DNA of 64,000 nucleotides from Saprospiraceae bacterium (GCA_016714025.1 JADJOB010000002.1:2140001-2204000); one strand, 5' to 3'. Shown: positions 18,270 through 27,575, counted from the first letter of the stretch. Numbers and translations are program-made. The notes: generated by a model from the sequence alone, not told the origin.

Positions 18270-19250
18270 ATGAATCAATTTGGTCAATTTTTCAGAATAA
18301 CTATTTATGGTGAATCCCATGGTGAAGCCATTGGAATTTTAATTGATGGATTTCCGGCAGGAATACCAATAGATGTAAATGATTTTTCAGAAGACATCCT
18401 CAGAAGAAAGCCGGGCCAAATTGGTACAACCAGCCGGAGTGAATCAGATATTCCATTATTATTAGCAGGAATTTTTAATGGAAAAAGTACTGGTGCACCC
18501 ATTCATATTCAGTTTCAAAATACGAACACACGCTCAGCTGATTATAATCAGCAGCAATACATTCCACGGCCAGGGCATGCGGACTTTGTTGCTTATAAAA
18601 AGTATAAAACGTTTAACGATTATAGGGGTGGGGGACATTTTAGCGGTCGATTGACTTTGGCATTGGTAGCCGCCGGGGTATTGGCGAAGAAGTTAATTGA
18701 GCCAATTTCAATTCAAGCACAGCTTACTGAAGTTGGTGGTTCAAAAGACATTGAGTTCCAAATTGATCAAGCGTTAAAGAATCAAGACAGCATTGGAGGA
18801 CTTATTGAATGCCGTGTTCAAAAAGTACCTATTGGATTGGGTGAACCGTTTTTTGATTCCCTTGAATCGAAGCTCAGTCATTTAATTTTTTCAATACCGG
18901 CAATAAAAGGAATTGAGTTTGGAAGTGGTTTTAAGGCAGCTTCAATGCGCGGATCAGAACACAATGATCAGATTTTGAACATAGATGGTCAAACAGCAAC
19001 GAATCATGCCGGAGGAATCAATGGTGGAATAAGTAATGGCAATGAAATCCTCTTTAGAGTCGCAGTAAAACCAACAAGCAGTATTGGATCTGCTCAAGAA
19101 TCGATTAATCTGAAGGATGAAAAAATCGTTCAATTTCAAATCAACGGAAGGCATGATGCCTGCATTGCACTCCGTGTACCGGTGGTAATTGAGGCCTGTA
19201 CAGCAATCGTGATTGCTGATTTTAGTTTACAGAACAAGGCAGTCTATTAA
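18270..19250 (+). CDS. aroC: Chorismate synthase, short and atypical subtype
   Basis: Converts EPSP to chorismate with reduced FMN, the last step of the shikimate pathway. Diagnostic parts are YGESHGEAIG near 14, RRKPGQ near 46, RPGHADFVAYKKY near 103 and RHDACIALRVPVV near 297. The ATG at 18270 is preferred: it follows an AGGAAAGGAA purine run and begins MNQFGQFFRITIYGESHG, the usual N-terminus. The reading open from 18219 adds 17 unrelated residues. At 326 residues it is about 25-35 shorter than common AroC. It reads GGGHFSGRLT where the Bacteroidota enzymes I recall read GGGRSSARET. It ends at a shared terminator. Confidence 0.9.
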   Translation: MNQFGQFFRITIYGESHGEAIGILIDGFPAGIPIDVNDFSEDILRRKPGQIGTTSRSESDIPLLLAGIFNGKSTGAPIHIQFQNTNTRSADYNQQQYIPRPGHADFVAYKKYKTFNDYRGGGHFSGRLTLALVAAGVLAKKLIEPISIQAQLTEVGGSKDIEFQIDQALKNQDSIGGLIECRVQKVPIGLGEPFFDSLESKLSHLIFSIPAIKGIEFGSGFKAASMRGSEHNDQILNIDGQTATNHAGGINGGISNGNEILFRVAVKPTSSIGSAQESINLKDEKIVQFQINGRHDACIALRVPVVIEACTAIVIADFSLQNKAVY

Positions 19251-19263
19251 TAATGGGCAAAAA

Positions 19264-19293
19264 AAAACTCCGCTTGAAAACAAACGGAGTTTT
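19264..19293. terminator. Bidirectional terminator between aroC and the H1-like gene
   Basis: A 9-bp stem with AAAACTCCG at 19264-19272 and CGGAGTTTT at 19285-19293, separated by a 12-nt loop. It is flanked by A7 on the left and TTTT on the right, so it can stop transcripts from both convergent genes. Confidence 0.8.
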
Positions 19294-19313
19294 GTAAGAT
19301 TTAAGAATGCCTA

Positions 19314-19838
19314 TTAAGACATCATCATCTCTCCACCCATTGGTGCCATTGGTGCTGGTGCAGCAACAGCTTTCTTTCTGGGTCTAGATGCTTTCTTAGC
19401 TGGTTTTTTAGCAGTAGCTTTTTTAGCACCACCTTTTTTAGCGGTAGCTTTTTTAGCACCACCTTTTTTAGCAGTAGCTTTTTTAGCACCACCTTTTTTA
19501 GCGGTAGCTTTTTTAGGAGCTGCTTTTTTAGCGGTAGCTTTTTTAGCACCACCTTTTTTAGCTGCTTTCTTAGGAGCTGCTTTTTTAGCGGTAGCTTTTT
19601 TAGCACCACCTTTTTTAGCTGCTTTCTTAGGAGCTGCTTTTTTAGCAGTTGCTTTTTTAGCACCACCTTTTTTAGCTGCTTTTTTTGGAGCAGCTTTTTT
19701 AGCAGTTGCTTTTTTAGCACCACCTTTTTTAGCTGCTTTTTTTGGAGCAGCTTTTTTAGCTGCCCCTTTCTTAGCGGTAGCTTTTTTAGCGCCTGCTTTC
19801 TTCGCAGGTTTTTTAGCAGTTGAACGTGCTTTTGCCAT
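19314..19838 (-). CDS. Histone H1-like Lys/Ala-rich repeat protein
   Basis: A 174-residue protein that is almost entirely Lys, Ala, Gly, Thr and Pro. It contains four copies of a 19-residue unit of the form KKAAPKKAAKKGGAKKATA, then three copies of a 10-residue unit KKGGAKKATA. It ends with an Arg-Lys stretch (ASRPRKKA) and an uncharged tail APAPMAPMGG. This resembles bacterial H1-like tails such as Hc1/AlgP and predicts a disordered DNA-binding nucleoid protein. The matching DNA is a 57/30-bp tandem repeat that can change copy number by slippage. It has a good candidate promoter at 19918-19947. Other frames across this repeat are artefacts of the same composition. Confidence 0.82.
   Translation of the reverse strand: MAKARSTAKKPAKKAGAKKATAKKGAAKKAAPKKAAKKGGAKKATAKKAAPKKAAKKGGAKKATAKKAAPKKAAKKGGAKKATAKKAAPKKAAKKGGAKKATAKKAAPKKATAKKGGAKKATAKKGGAKKATAKKGGAKKATAKKPAKKASRPRKKAVAAPAPMAPMGGEMMMS
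19387..19770. repeat. In-gene tandem repeats (57-bp and 30-bp units)
   Basis: The DNA encoding the H1-like protein alternates GCACCACCTTTTTTA with GCGGTAGCTTTTTTA and GCTGCTTTC variants. Units of about 57 bp make up the higher-coordinate part and 30-bp units the lower-coordinate part. The boundaries are approximate. The array is a likely site of replication slippage and of long-read assembly error. Confidence 0.7.
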
Positions 19839-19917
19839 GTTTAGTTTTTTAACGTTAACGAATAAAAAATTTCAATATAATGATTCTTGAATTGACATTA
19901 CATTCCAAAAACCATAT

Positions 19918-19947
19918 CAAAGGTATAATATTTTTTAAATATGCAAA
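19918..19947 (-). promoter_or_regulatory. Candidate promoter of the H1-like gene
   Basis: On the minus strand TTTG (19944-19947) is followed after 18 nt by TACCTTTG (19918-19925), close to the Bacteroidota TTTG-N19-21-TAnnTTTG promoter. It would give a leader of about 70 nt. The remaining intergenic DNA to 20093 is very AT-rich and shows nothing else. Confidence 0.5.
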
Positions 19948-20093
19948 TTTTTTTTAATATTTTTTTATAAATACAGCGAATTAATGTGCAAAAAATCATA
20001 TCTGCAGCTTCCAAAATAACTTGATTTTGGTCATTATTTCTGTCTGGTTAATAGAATTTTCGTTGCGTTGACTGCTGATCTGAATTCAAGAAT

Positions 20094-22127
20094 TTAAAAT
20101 TTGAATTGTACTTGAATTTTCACATCCTGAGTTTTAGAAATTCCATTTTCTTTATCTTGTAATTGCTTAAACTGCCCACTCCATCGGCCTTCCAGCATAA
20201 GTGGGCCTGTGATTCGCCATCGAACATTTAGGTAAATCGAATAGCCTTTTCCGGAGTAAGCAGCTAAATTATAGACACCGGAAACATCATTTTGAAATGA
20301 ATAGATTCGATTTTCATATGCTGGTATGTTATAAACTGCATAGCGGATGTTTCCAGATATTTTGGATTCAATATTTTTATATAAAAAATCGGTGCTAATC
20401 AAAAATCCGGTGCCGGATTCCATGTTAATTTCACTTTTTCGAAGTTCAATCCGGCTTCGCCAGCTGAGATTGGTACTTGTTTTCATCTCGATGTTAGCTC
20501 GCATTTGAAAGTTTTTAAGCCTGGTCAGTTCATTTTGCTTATTGCTTGAATACGTACTGCTTTGTTCTTGGTATCCTGATTGAAATAGTAAATAAGCACT
20601 CCATTTTTTTCGTTCACTGCATGAAATCCGAAGGAAGTATTGGCATTGATTTGTGCGAAGGCTTTCTTGGTATCGAAGCCACGGAAATGCTGTAAAATGG
20701 GCATTTCCTGTAATATTCCATCGAGCGTTTGGCTTAATTGACCAGCTGATTTGTAATGATTTTTCATTGAAACTCATACCACTGTTGCTATTGGTATTGC
20801 TGTAATATTGAAAGTTGCCTCGATCAAAATGATGGTAATGAATTCGAACTTCCATGTTCTTTGATGGACTGAGTACCATGGACTCCATCCATGCTCTTTG
20901 ATTGTTTTGATCCATCGCGATCTCACCATAAAGACTTATATTTTTAAATAAATAGCTGTGATCGATGGATGCTTGAAAGTTTTGATTCTTTGTACTTAGA
21001 AAGCTGCGGTCTAATCGTTTTTGATGATCCCATAGGTATTGCTGGGTGCTGAAAAGCCCATTAAGACCAATTTTGAAGGACTTAATTTGTGATATAAGGC
21101 TCATTCCCTTTAATTCAAATTGTGCAGTGTTTTTGGATTCCAATTCATTTGAATCTCTATGATAGGATGTCGTGAGAATTGAACTGATGAGATAGTTTGT
21201 GTCATTCCGGGTCGGGTCAATATTGATGGAAAGCTTCGCATCTTGTCTCACAGATGAAAAATAGAGTAGTGCATAGGTATTGTGGTTTATCTGCAAATTC
21301 ATTCCGATTCCTCTTAACATATCAGATTCTCGGATCGATTGATAAGGTTTCAGGAATCCGGATCGTTTGATGCCAGAAGCCAATGCATCGCCATTTTCTA
21401 TGCTGAAGCTATTATCCACTAAAAGGCCTTGTCCGATACAAATCTGATAATCTCCCAGGATAATTTTTTTTAATCGAGAAGTCAAATGTTCAATTTCAAG
21501 ATATGCTGAGGTGTAGTCAAATCCTTTAGTTCCATTTTTTTGAATCCAGACTTCTCCCGCATCTTTTTCAAAAGTGAGTGCCATAGCATAGCGCCCTGGG
21601 ATCGATGATTTGTATCTGCAATAAAATTTATCCGGACTTCCCAGATACGAGGTATGGCTTGTTGAATCACTTGCATCAAAGCTGCGTCCCCATCTTAATA
21701 TCAGTTTATGAGTATCTTTTCGGCCAATGATTTTTATTAGTTTTTTTGATTTTATTGAATCCCTTAGAATTAGATATGGCAAACTGTATTTAAGAATGTC
21801 TAAGGGCAATCCTTCAATCGTTTGTAATTCATAAACCGATTTCAGGGGTCTGTGGATTTTTAAATAGGCAATGACTAATTCTGCGTGATGCTTTTCAAAA
21901 AGAGGAAACGAAAGGATACTTTCAAAATCGCAGTGATTTAATTCGAGGGGGTGTATTATATATGCTTCCATGCTTTTTTCATTAGACTGGTCGTTTAGTT
22001 TCTCAATTTGTTCGCTACGGCTGCCTTCAAATACTTCGAAAGCTTCTGTTTCTAAGCTTTGTGAAAAACAAATCGAATGAATGAGCATGCTGAAATACAA
22101 ATTCCAGAGAAATTGGATGTTCTTCAT
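20094..22127 (-). CDS. Helix-hairpin-helix protein with outer-membrane barrel-like region
   Basis: A 677-residue exported protein (signal peptide about 1-22). Residues 58-120 read like a ComEA-type double HhH: LELNHCDFESILSFPLFEKHHAELVIAYLKI and then LKSVYELQTIEGLPLDILKY. From about 140 to the end the sequence alternates polar and aromatic residues in short strands and ends DVKIQVQFKF, the hallmark of an outer-membrane barrel. The architecture is known in Bacteroidota but, as far as I know, has no assigned function. DNA uptake or a structural barrel role are both possible. Confidence 0.7.
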   Translation of the reverse strand: MKNIQFLWNLYFSMLIHSICFSQSLETEAFEVFEGSRSEQIEKLNDQSNEKSMEAYIIHPLELNHCDFESILSFPLFEKHHAELVIAYLKIHRPLKSVYELQTIEGLPLDILKYSLPYLILRDSIKSKKLIKIIGRKDTHKLILRWGRSFDASDSTSHTSYLGSPDKFYCRYKSSIPGRYAMALTFEKDAGEVWIQKNGTKGFDYTSAYLEIEHLTSRLKKIILGDYQICIGQGLLVDNSFSIENGDALASGIKRSGFLKPYQSIRESDMLRGIGMNLQINHNTYALLYFSSVRQDAKLSINIDPTRNDTNYLISSILTTSYHRDSNELESKNTAQFELKGMSLISQIKSFKIGLNGLFSTQQYLWDHQKRLDRSFLSTKNQNFQASIDHSYLFKNISLYGEIAMDQNNQRAWMESMVLSPSKNMEVRIHYHHFDRGNFQYYSNTNSNSGMSFNEKSLQISWSIKPNARWNITGNAHFTAFPWLRYQESLRTNQCQYFLRISCSERKKWSAYLLFQSGYQEQSSTYSSNKQNELTRLKNFQMRANIEMKTSTNLSWRSRIELRKSEINMESGTGFLISTDFLYKNIESKISGNIRYAVYNIPAYENRIYSFQNDVSGVYNLAAYSGKGYSIYLNVRWRITGPLMLEGRWSGQFKQLQDKENGISKTQDVKIQVQFKF

Positions 22128-22220
22128 AGGATATGCAATTTATTAGGGTCACCATAGTTAATTCATTTATACTTACCAGGCTTAATAATTGGAATTGTAT
22201 TTATCGAATGCCGGTAAAAT

Positions 22221-22251
22221 TTGATTGAAGACAGGGATATTTTTAACTTTG
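22221..22251 (+). promoter_or_regulatory. Promoter of tRNA-Arg
   Basis: TTG at 22221-22223 and TAACTTTG at 22244-22251 are separated by 20 nt, a full match to the Bacteroidota TTG-N19-21-TAnnTTTG promoter. The tRNA 5' end is 7 nt downstream of the -7 element, as expected for a very short leader. Confidence 0.75.
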
Positions 22252-22257
22252 CGCTTT

Positions 22258-22329
22258 GGCCCTGTAGTTCAACGGATAGAATAGAAGATTCCGGTTCTTC
22301 AGGTTGAGGTTCGATTCCTCACAGGGTCA
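22258..22329 (+). tRNA. tRNA-Arg (anticodon CCG)
   Basis: The sequence folds as a full cloverleaf. The acceptor stem GGCCCTG pairs with CAGGGTC, U8 is present and the D-arm is GTTC/GAAT. The anticodon stem GAAGA/TCTTC encloses loop TTCCGGT with CCG at positions 34-36. The T-arm is TGAGG-TTCGATT-CCTCA and the discriminator is A. It reads CGG codons. The 3' CCA is not encoded. Confidence 0.93.
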
Positions 22330-22444
22330 CTAAGCACGTTTATTGGATTATCAGGCCTTGGAAGAAGCAATCAGAGTCCTTTTAATAAAATTCATAAGGC
22401 CTTCAGCATGATACCAGGTATTATTTAAATAACTACTTCACTAT

Positions 22445-22855
22445 TTGCCATTTAAAAAATTTAATTTCTTGAGCTCAAAACTTAGATCAATATTTAATTT
22501 AACCTGTCCTGCATGCAGGAAGGGGATGCTGTTTCCAAACAAAAGTTATTTTATGGATTTTAGCTTTAAAATGCATGAAAAATGTCCTGTTTGTAAAGAG
22601 TCTTTTAACAGAGAACCCGGATTTTATTACGGTGCAATGTTTATTTCATATATTTTCTCTGGCTTTTTTAGTTTGATTTTTGCAGGGATGCTCATACTTA
22701 TTTTCAAATTAGATTGGCAACTTAGCTTGTTTATACTTTGTTTAGTGTTGATTGGTAGCTTTGTATTCTGGTTTAAATTCTCTCGGTCTATCTGGATTCA
22801 TTTTTTTGTGGATTATAAAGGAGACCCGGAATCCAAGGACGATGAGCTTGGTTGA
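22445..22855 (+). CDS. DUF983 family membrane protein
   Basis: A 136-residue protein with two CxxC knuckles, LTCPACRKGMLF near residue 20 and EKCPVCKESF near 46. The segment GFYYGAMFISY follows, and then two membrane helices. This is the DUF983 layout, probably zinc-binding; the function is unknown. The chosen start is TTG at 22445, since the first CxxC would be lost with later ATG codons. It stands alone between tRNA-Arg and the convergent DUF2207 gene. Confidence 0.8.
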   Translation: MPFKKFNFLSSKLRSIFNLTCPACRKGMLFPNKSYFMDFSFKMHEKCPVCKESFNREPGFYYGAMFISYIFSGFFSLIFAGMLILIFKLDWQLSLFILCLVLIGSFVFWFKFSRSIWIHFFVDYKGDPESKDDELG

Positions 22856-22934
22856 ATTGAAAGTGGAGAATTACTTTGTTTTGAAAATCAGTTAAATTAA
22901 AAAGAGATATAACTAAATCCTAAGCTATAATTTA

Positions 22935-24638
22935 TTACCAACTGCTGCCACCTCCTCCGCCAAATCCACCTCCTGAAAAAGAACCTCCTCCTCCTGAAGA
23001 AGATCCGCTGGATGATGGTTGACTGGACATGACTGACCGCATTTCACTTAATGACGAAGACATCGTTTCAGAAAAGTTAGACATATTCCAAACACCGGAT
23101 GAATTGTAAAAAGGTACATTTGAAGAATACCAGGTAGGGGCTTGCATTTGGATTCCATTAAATTTGTCACACCATTCATCAACACAATTAAATGCAATAG
23201 CATAAGGGAGCGTTTTGTCAAAATACGATGGGTCTTCTTTTATTAAAAATTCAAGTTTGGATTTTTCAGCAAGCTTTATAAATTTTCTAAAACCTTTGAT
23301 TTCTTTAAATTCTTCATCTCCTTTTTGGGATCTTTTTAACAAAATAAAGGCTATAAGTATTAATACGACAGCGAGTAAAATTGTAAATCCAAGAAAAACG
23401 AACCGTCCTGCAAAAAAACAGAATGCCGCATTCAAGATGGCAGCCAGAATAATAGACCACATGGCTGTCCAATAAATACTTACCGATTTTCGTGTAAAAT
23501 AATCAGAATTTAGAACCGAATCCTTAATGGATTGAAGAGTGTTTTGAAGGGTAACGTAAAAACTATCTTTTAAACTTTCTAAGCTAACCCGGTCCTTTCC
23601 AGCAAAGAGTCCTTCAAAAAACATTCTTTGGTGTGGAGCTGCATTTGAAGGAAGCGATTTTAATTTTATAAATGTAATCTGATCCTCCTCAAAGAATCCT
23701 TTCTTTTTTATGTGTTCAATCTTTAAATAACCTATGGATCCAAAATACGGAATCAAAGACAGCGCATCCCGCTTATCAGACCGGATATCAATGGCGTACC
23801 CTGCTAATGCAGAATCCATGTCTTTTGGAGGCATATAGGCTACCATATCAGCTAATTTAGTATCTCGCCCATGTTTCCACCAGGCATAGAAAAAACTAAC
23901 CAACATCATAAACGGAAGCAACAAGTATTTAAAATGGTAAAACCATAAATTGGTTTTGGAATAGGTTTGAATGATGCCTTCCGGCATACGGATTGCAACG
24001 GTCATTGCTTTTCCGTTGCCCAGCGTTTCAGTGCTATATCCTTCAAAGACTCCATTATTATAATTAATAACTCCAGCCTGTTCACTGGAACCATAAGCTC
24101 CTGTTCTGATTTCATAATCAGAAGAAGTCAAATTTATTCCTTTAGGAATTTCAATTTTAAAATCAAGCTTTCTGATTTCGGTATTCCAATGATCACCAAT
24201 CAGATTCCAATACAGCTCTGTTTTTCCATTGTTATGCAATAAACCATTCCAGATTTTATATTGAATTTTATAAACTTGTGTGCCTTCAACAAATTTATCA
24301 GCATCCCCAATTTTAATCCGGATGCCGGTTCCCATGCGTTGAACTTCAAAATTGTGCTGATCAACACGGATGTCTTCAATAAACAATTCATGTGGAAAAA
24401 ATTGATCCAGCCATTCACCGGAAGTCTTAGTATCAACTTTGTATTTTAAAGGTTTGTCTACTAAAAGGCCATGCCGGGGTTTAGTAAATTGGGCCTGAAT
24501 GGTTTCAGTAATATCCAGGCTGCCGTCTTTTAAAACCTTTATTTCAACCCGGTAGTTTGGGATGTAATAAAATTCCTGAGCATATGAATTTACAAAAGAG
24601 AATAAAACAATTAATACATAAAAAGATATATGACGCAT
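22935..24638 (-). CDS. DUF2207 domain membrane protein
   Basis: A 567-residue protein with signal peptide (about 1-20). An extracytoplasmic beta-rich DUF2207 domain spans about 25-220 (YRVEIKVLKDGSLDITETI). One membrane helix is near 235-252 and two more near 390-440. The Gly/Ser-rich tail ends SGGGGSFSGGGFGGGGG then SSW. The tail resembles those of LemA-linked TPM/DUF2207 proteins. The LemA gene is immediately upstream (15-bp gap), a recurrent pairing in bacteria. The role is unknown; an envelope-stress or membrane-quality role is a guess from the pairing. Confidence 0.82.
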   Translation of the reverse strand: MRHISFYVLIVLFSFVNSYAQEFYYIPNYRVEIKVLKDGSLDITETIQAQFTKPRHGLLVDKPLKYKVDTKTSGEWLDQFFPHELFIEDIRVDQHNFEVQRMGTGIRIKIGDADKFVEGTQVYKIQYKIWNGLLHNNGKTELYWNLIGDHWNTEIRKLDFKIEIPKGINLTSSDYEIRTGAYGSSEQAGVINYNNGVFEGYSTETLGNGKAMTVAIRMPEGIIQTYSKTNLWFYHFKYLLLPFMMLVSFFYAWWKHGRDTKLADMVAYMPPKDMDSALAGYAIDIRSDKRDALSLIPYFGSIGYLKIEHIKKKGFFEEDQITFIKLKSLPSNAAPHQRMFFEGLFAGKDRVSLESLKDSFYVTLQNTLQSIKDSVLNSDYFTRKSVSIYWTAMWSIILAAILNAAFCFFAGRFVFLGFTILLAVVLILIAFILLKRSQKGDEEFKEIKGFRKFIKLAEKSKLEFLIKEDPSYFDKTLPYAIAFNCVDEWCDKFNGIQMQAPTWYSSNVPFYNSSGVWNMSNFSETMSSSLSEMRSVMSSQPSSSGSSSGGGGSFSGGGFGGGGGSSW

Positions 24639-24653
24639 GAATACCAGAGCTGA

Positions 24654-25199
24654 TTAAAATTGAACATTCACATTTTGACGACTTTGTTCATCTGATTCAA
24701 AGAAGTCAAATGTATGAAAGCCAAAACTACTCGCGAACAATACACCTGGAAAACCCTCCACTTTATTATTGTTTTCACGTACCGTTGCATTGTAATAGCG
24801 ACGTGCATTTTCAAGATTTGATTCAATTTCATTCAATTTATCCTGTAACTGTAAAAAGTTGGTGTTGGCCTTTAAATCAGGGTAATTTTCTGCTAATGCA
24901 AAAACCTGGCGTAAGCTTGCAGTTAATGTATGATCCGCTGCAATTTGACCATTGATATCCCCTTTAGGTACATTCATTGCTGCATTCCGGGCTGCAATCA
25001 CTTTTTCAAGCGTCCCGGATTCATGGGCTGCGTATCCTTTTACGGTATTTACCAAATTTGGAATTAAGTCAAAACGTCTTTTTAATGCAACATCAATATT
25101 GCTCCAGGAGTCCATGACTGCATTTTTTGAGCTTACCAATCCGTTATAAATAAATACGGTAAGAAGTGCTATGACAATTACGATAATTAAATAAATCAT
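24654..25199 (-). CDS. LemA family protein
   Basis: A 181-residue protein with an N-terminal membrane anchor (about 2-22) followed by a long helical bundle. Family landmarks are NAVMDSWSNIDVALKRRFDLIPNLV near 26-50, YAAHE near 57, and NARRYYNATVRENNN near 135-150. The C-terminus contains the FPGVLFASSFGFH stretch typical of LemA. It is co-directional with the DUF2207 gene and probably first in that operon. A near-consensus -7 sequence (TATATTTA) lies about 20-25 nt upstream. Confidence 0.9.
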   Translation of the reverse strand: MIYLIIVIVIALLTVFIYNGLVSSKNAVMDSWSNIDVALKRRFDLIPNLVNTVKGYAAHESGTLEKVIAARNAAMNVPKGDINGQIAADHTLTASLRQVFALAENYPDLKANTNFLQLQDKLNEIESNLENARRYYNATVRENNNKVEGFPGVLFASSFGFHTFDFFESDEQSRQNVNVQF

Positions 25200-25273
25200 T
25201 GATTAGTTTTTTTGATTGTAAATATAAATGGAATTAGCTCTCTAAAAGTTCCGGATATCAACTAAATCTGAAA

Positions 25274-27574
25274 TTAAAAATTCATTTTAAGGTTGAAATT
25301 TAAGCTAATACCCTCTTCATCAGCAAAATAACGAAGGCGATTGAGGTAGTCCCGGTATGAAGTGTTCAGCATGTTTTCTACCAAAAACTGCAATTTGAAA
25401 TTCTTTGTAAATACTTTGAACTCAGTTTCAATTCCAGGATTCAAAAGGAAGTAAGCATTTGGAGGTGCTAAAAGTTCTTGATTATTTTCGGAGGAATTTG
25501 GTTTAAATACTTGCTTAGCCTTTAAGGAGATTTTGACATTCTTGCATTTCCACAAGGAATTCATTTGGTAACTCAATGAAGCACTCAAACTATTGGAAGG
25601 CATAGAAACTAAGTTAATATTTTGATTTAAATCACGGCCTTTCAAAATGGCAGCCTGAACTACCAATTGCCAGTTTGTTGCAAATTCGTATCGTGTTAAA
25701 AAATCCATTCCGGAAATTAGTGCATCAGTTTGTTTATAAATAAATAATGGGAATGCTCCCCGAATGGTCAATCGAAGTTCCTTTTGAGGTTCCAGAAATA
25801 TAAAGTCATTTATATATTGAAAATAACTACTCCATTCTAAATTGAAGTGCTCTGTAATATTTATGGATTGGGTTAAGATTCCTTTGAACGCGTTTTCAGG
25901 TCTTAAATTCCTGTTGCCTTCTTCAATGCCAGCGACGGCCTGGTGCAAACCAAAGCTATACCGCTCATTGATTTCTGGGGAACGTTTTGTATAGCCGGCA
26001 TTTAAACGGATTTCCCAGGCGTCAATAATATTCCGTCGAATTCCAAAAGCAGATGAAATATTGTGAAAGGTAGCAGATTCATTTAAGATGATCCTTGGTA
26101 AACTCAATGAATAAGGATGGGCTAGCTGATGAATTAGATCATATCGTACACCTAGTTCAACAATGTTATTTGCCCATGGATGTTTCCAATTTAAAAAAAC
26201 CGCGCCATTGTATAGCTGATAATTTGGGATTAATGGCAAAATTCCAGTTCCTGCTTGGTTTTGGTTTGTGTTGAGTTTCGCTTGCAAACCATAATAAAGT
26301 ACATCATGAGCTAATTGTAATCGTTGTTTAATATCCAAAGTATAGGATTGCAATAGCAGATCCAATGCAGGGATATCGGATCTTGATCCACGCCTAACAT
26401 CATATTCTCTTCTATGATTGATTTGGCTTGCAGCTTGAATTTCAAGAAGTTTATTTGAATTATTGTGCTGATAATTCCATTTTAATAAATGATGTTCAAT
26501 TTTTTGTCTTGGAGATTCAATTGAATAACTGAAATGGTCTTTGGTAAAAAAGGGGGTCTCAGCATGAATAGCAGATTCAAGATCGGTTAAATTTCCGATA
26601 TGAGATCCTCTTAAAATTCCAGGTGCAGAATAAAAAAAACTGTAGTAAAGTTTGTGCTGCTTATACGTGTGTATTTTTCTGATCCACTCCAGCGAACTGC
26701 CTGCTTCCCGATTTCCTGTGTTGCTTAAGAAGTAATTCGGGCTTGAATGATCCCCATTAATTTTTAATGACCCGGTGAATCTCCAGTCAAAATGCTTGCG
26801 GGCTTGCTCAATTCGAATCCCACTATACATTCCTTGTCCGTTGGATTGGTAATGCACCAATGCAGTTCCATGAACATGTGGATCTTGATCCACCGGGCCA
26901 CTTTCAGTCAATATAATTCCTCCTAAACCATTCCCTCCATAAGGAATGGCATCTACACCCTTTATTACGGTGATTTGCTTCGCACTCAGTGGATCAATTT
27001 CGGGAGCATGATCGGCACCCCATTGTTGTCCAGCCTGTAAAACTCCATTATTTAATATGCTTACGCGATTGCCGGTTAAACCATGAATAACCGGCTTTGC
27101 AATTCCAGAGCCATTTTTAATTGAATAGACTCCTGAAATATTTTCAAGCATGCTTGATAAGGGCTTGCCACTGTCTTTTAATAATTCATTTGTTTTTAAA
27201 GTATTCTGGGTAGTCGACTCATTTCTGTTTCTGTGGTCTTGAATGGTGATGCTTTGTAAATAATAGGCATGATGTTCCATTTCAATGTTTAAAACTTTTG
27301 ATTCATTCAGTTCGATAAACATGGATTTTGTTTCACATCCTATATGTCGAATGGTCAGATGGTATTCACCTGGACAAAGTTTCAGGATTTCATATGCTCC
27401 TGCTGAATCGGTTTCACCATATTGTCCCGTTTCTTCTATATAAACGGAAGCAAATTCCAAACTTGAATTATGATGAGGGTCAATAATTTTTCCCGAAAGA
27501 CGAAGCGTACATTCCTGTGAATAAACGAAATCAGAAAAGATCCAACTAAATAATAGCCCTAGAATAAGTCTCAT
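25274..27574 (-). CDS. TonB-dependent receptor, probable metal or metal-complex importer
   Basis: A 766-residue outer-membrane receptor. It has a signal peptide (about 1-19) and a CarboxypepD_reg-like domain of about 22-110 (LSGKIIDPHHNSSLEFASVYIEE). The plug, at about 125-240, has GVYSIKNGSGIAKPVIHGLTGNRV and ITVIKGVDAIPYGGNGLGGII. A barrel follows, ending ISLNFNLKMNF. The upstream genes encode a small lipoprotein and a His/Cys-rich exported protein in the same direction. That context makes transport of a transition metal or its chelate likely (inference). Its stop-to-start gap to the lipoprotein gene is 1 bp, so they are one transcript. Confidence 0.87.
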   Translation of the reverse strand: MRLILGLLFSWIFSDFVYSQECTLRLSGKIIDPHHNSSLEFASVYIEETGQYGETDSAGAYEILKLCPGEYHLTIRHIGCETKSMFIELNESKVLNIEMEHHAYYLQSITIQDHRNRNESTTQNTLKTNELLKDSGKPLSSMLENISGVYSIKNGSGIAKPVIHGLTGNRVSILNNGVLQAGQQWGADHAPEIDPLSAKQITVIKGVDAIPYGGNGLGGIILTESGPVDQDPHVHGTALVHYQSNGQGMYSGIRIEQARKHFDWRFTGSLKINGDHSSPNYFLSNTGNREAGSSLEWIRKIHTYKQHKLYYSFFYSAPGILRGSHIGNLTDLESAIHAETPFFTKDHFSYSIESPRQKIEHHLLKWNYQHNNSNKLLEIQAASQINHRREYDVRRGSRSDIPALDLLLQSYTLDIKQRLQLAHDVLYYGLQAKLNTNQNQAGTGILPLIPNYQLYNGAVFLNWKHPWANNIVELGVRYDLIHQLAHPYSLSLPRIILNESATFHNISSAFGIRRNIIDAWEIRLNAGYTKRSPEINERYSFGLHQAVAGIEEGNRNLRPENAFKGILTQSINITEHFNLEWSSYFQYINDFIFLEPQKELRLTIRGAFPLFIYKQTDALISGMDFLTRYEFATNWQLVVQAAILKGRDLNQNINLVSMPSNSLSASLSYQMNSLWKCKNVKISLKAKQVFKPNSSENNQELLAPPNAYFLLNPGIETEFKVFTKNFKLQFLVENMLNTSYRDYLNRLRYFADEEGISLNFNLKMNF

Positions 27575-27575
27575 T

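Noticed and set aside
19325..19723. A 132-residue Lys/Leu-rich reading on the minus strand overlapping the H1-like gene
   Set aside because: It is the same repeat read in another frame; the H1-like frame has a natural start, composition and tail.
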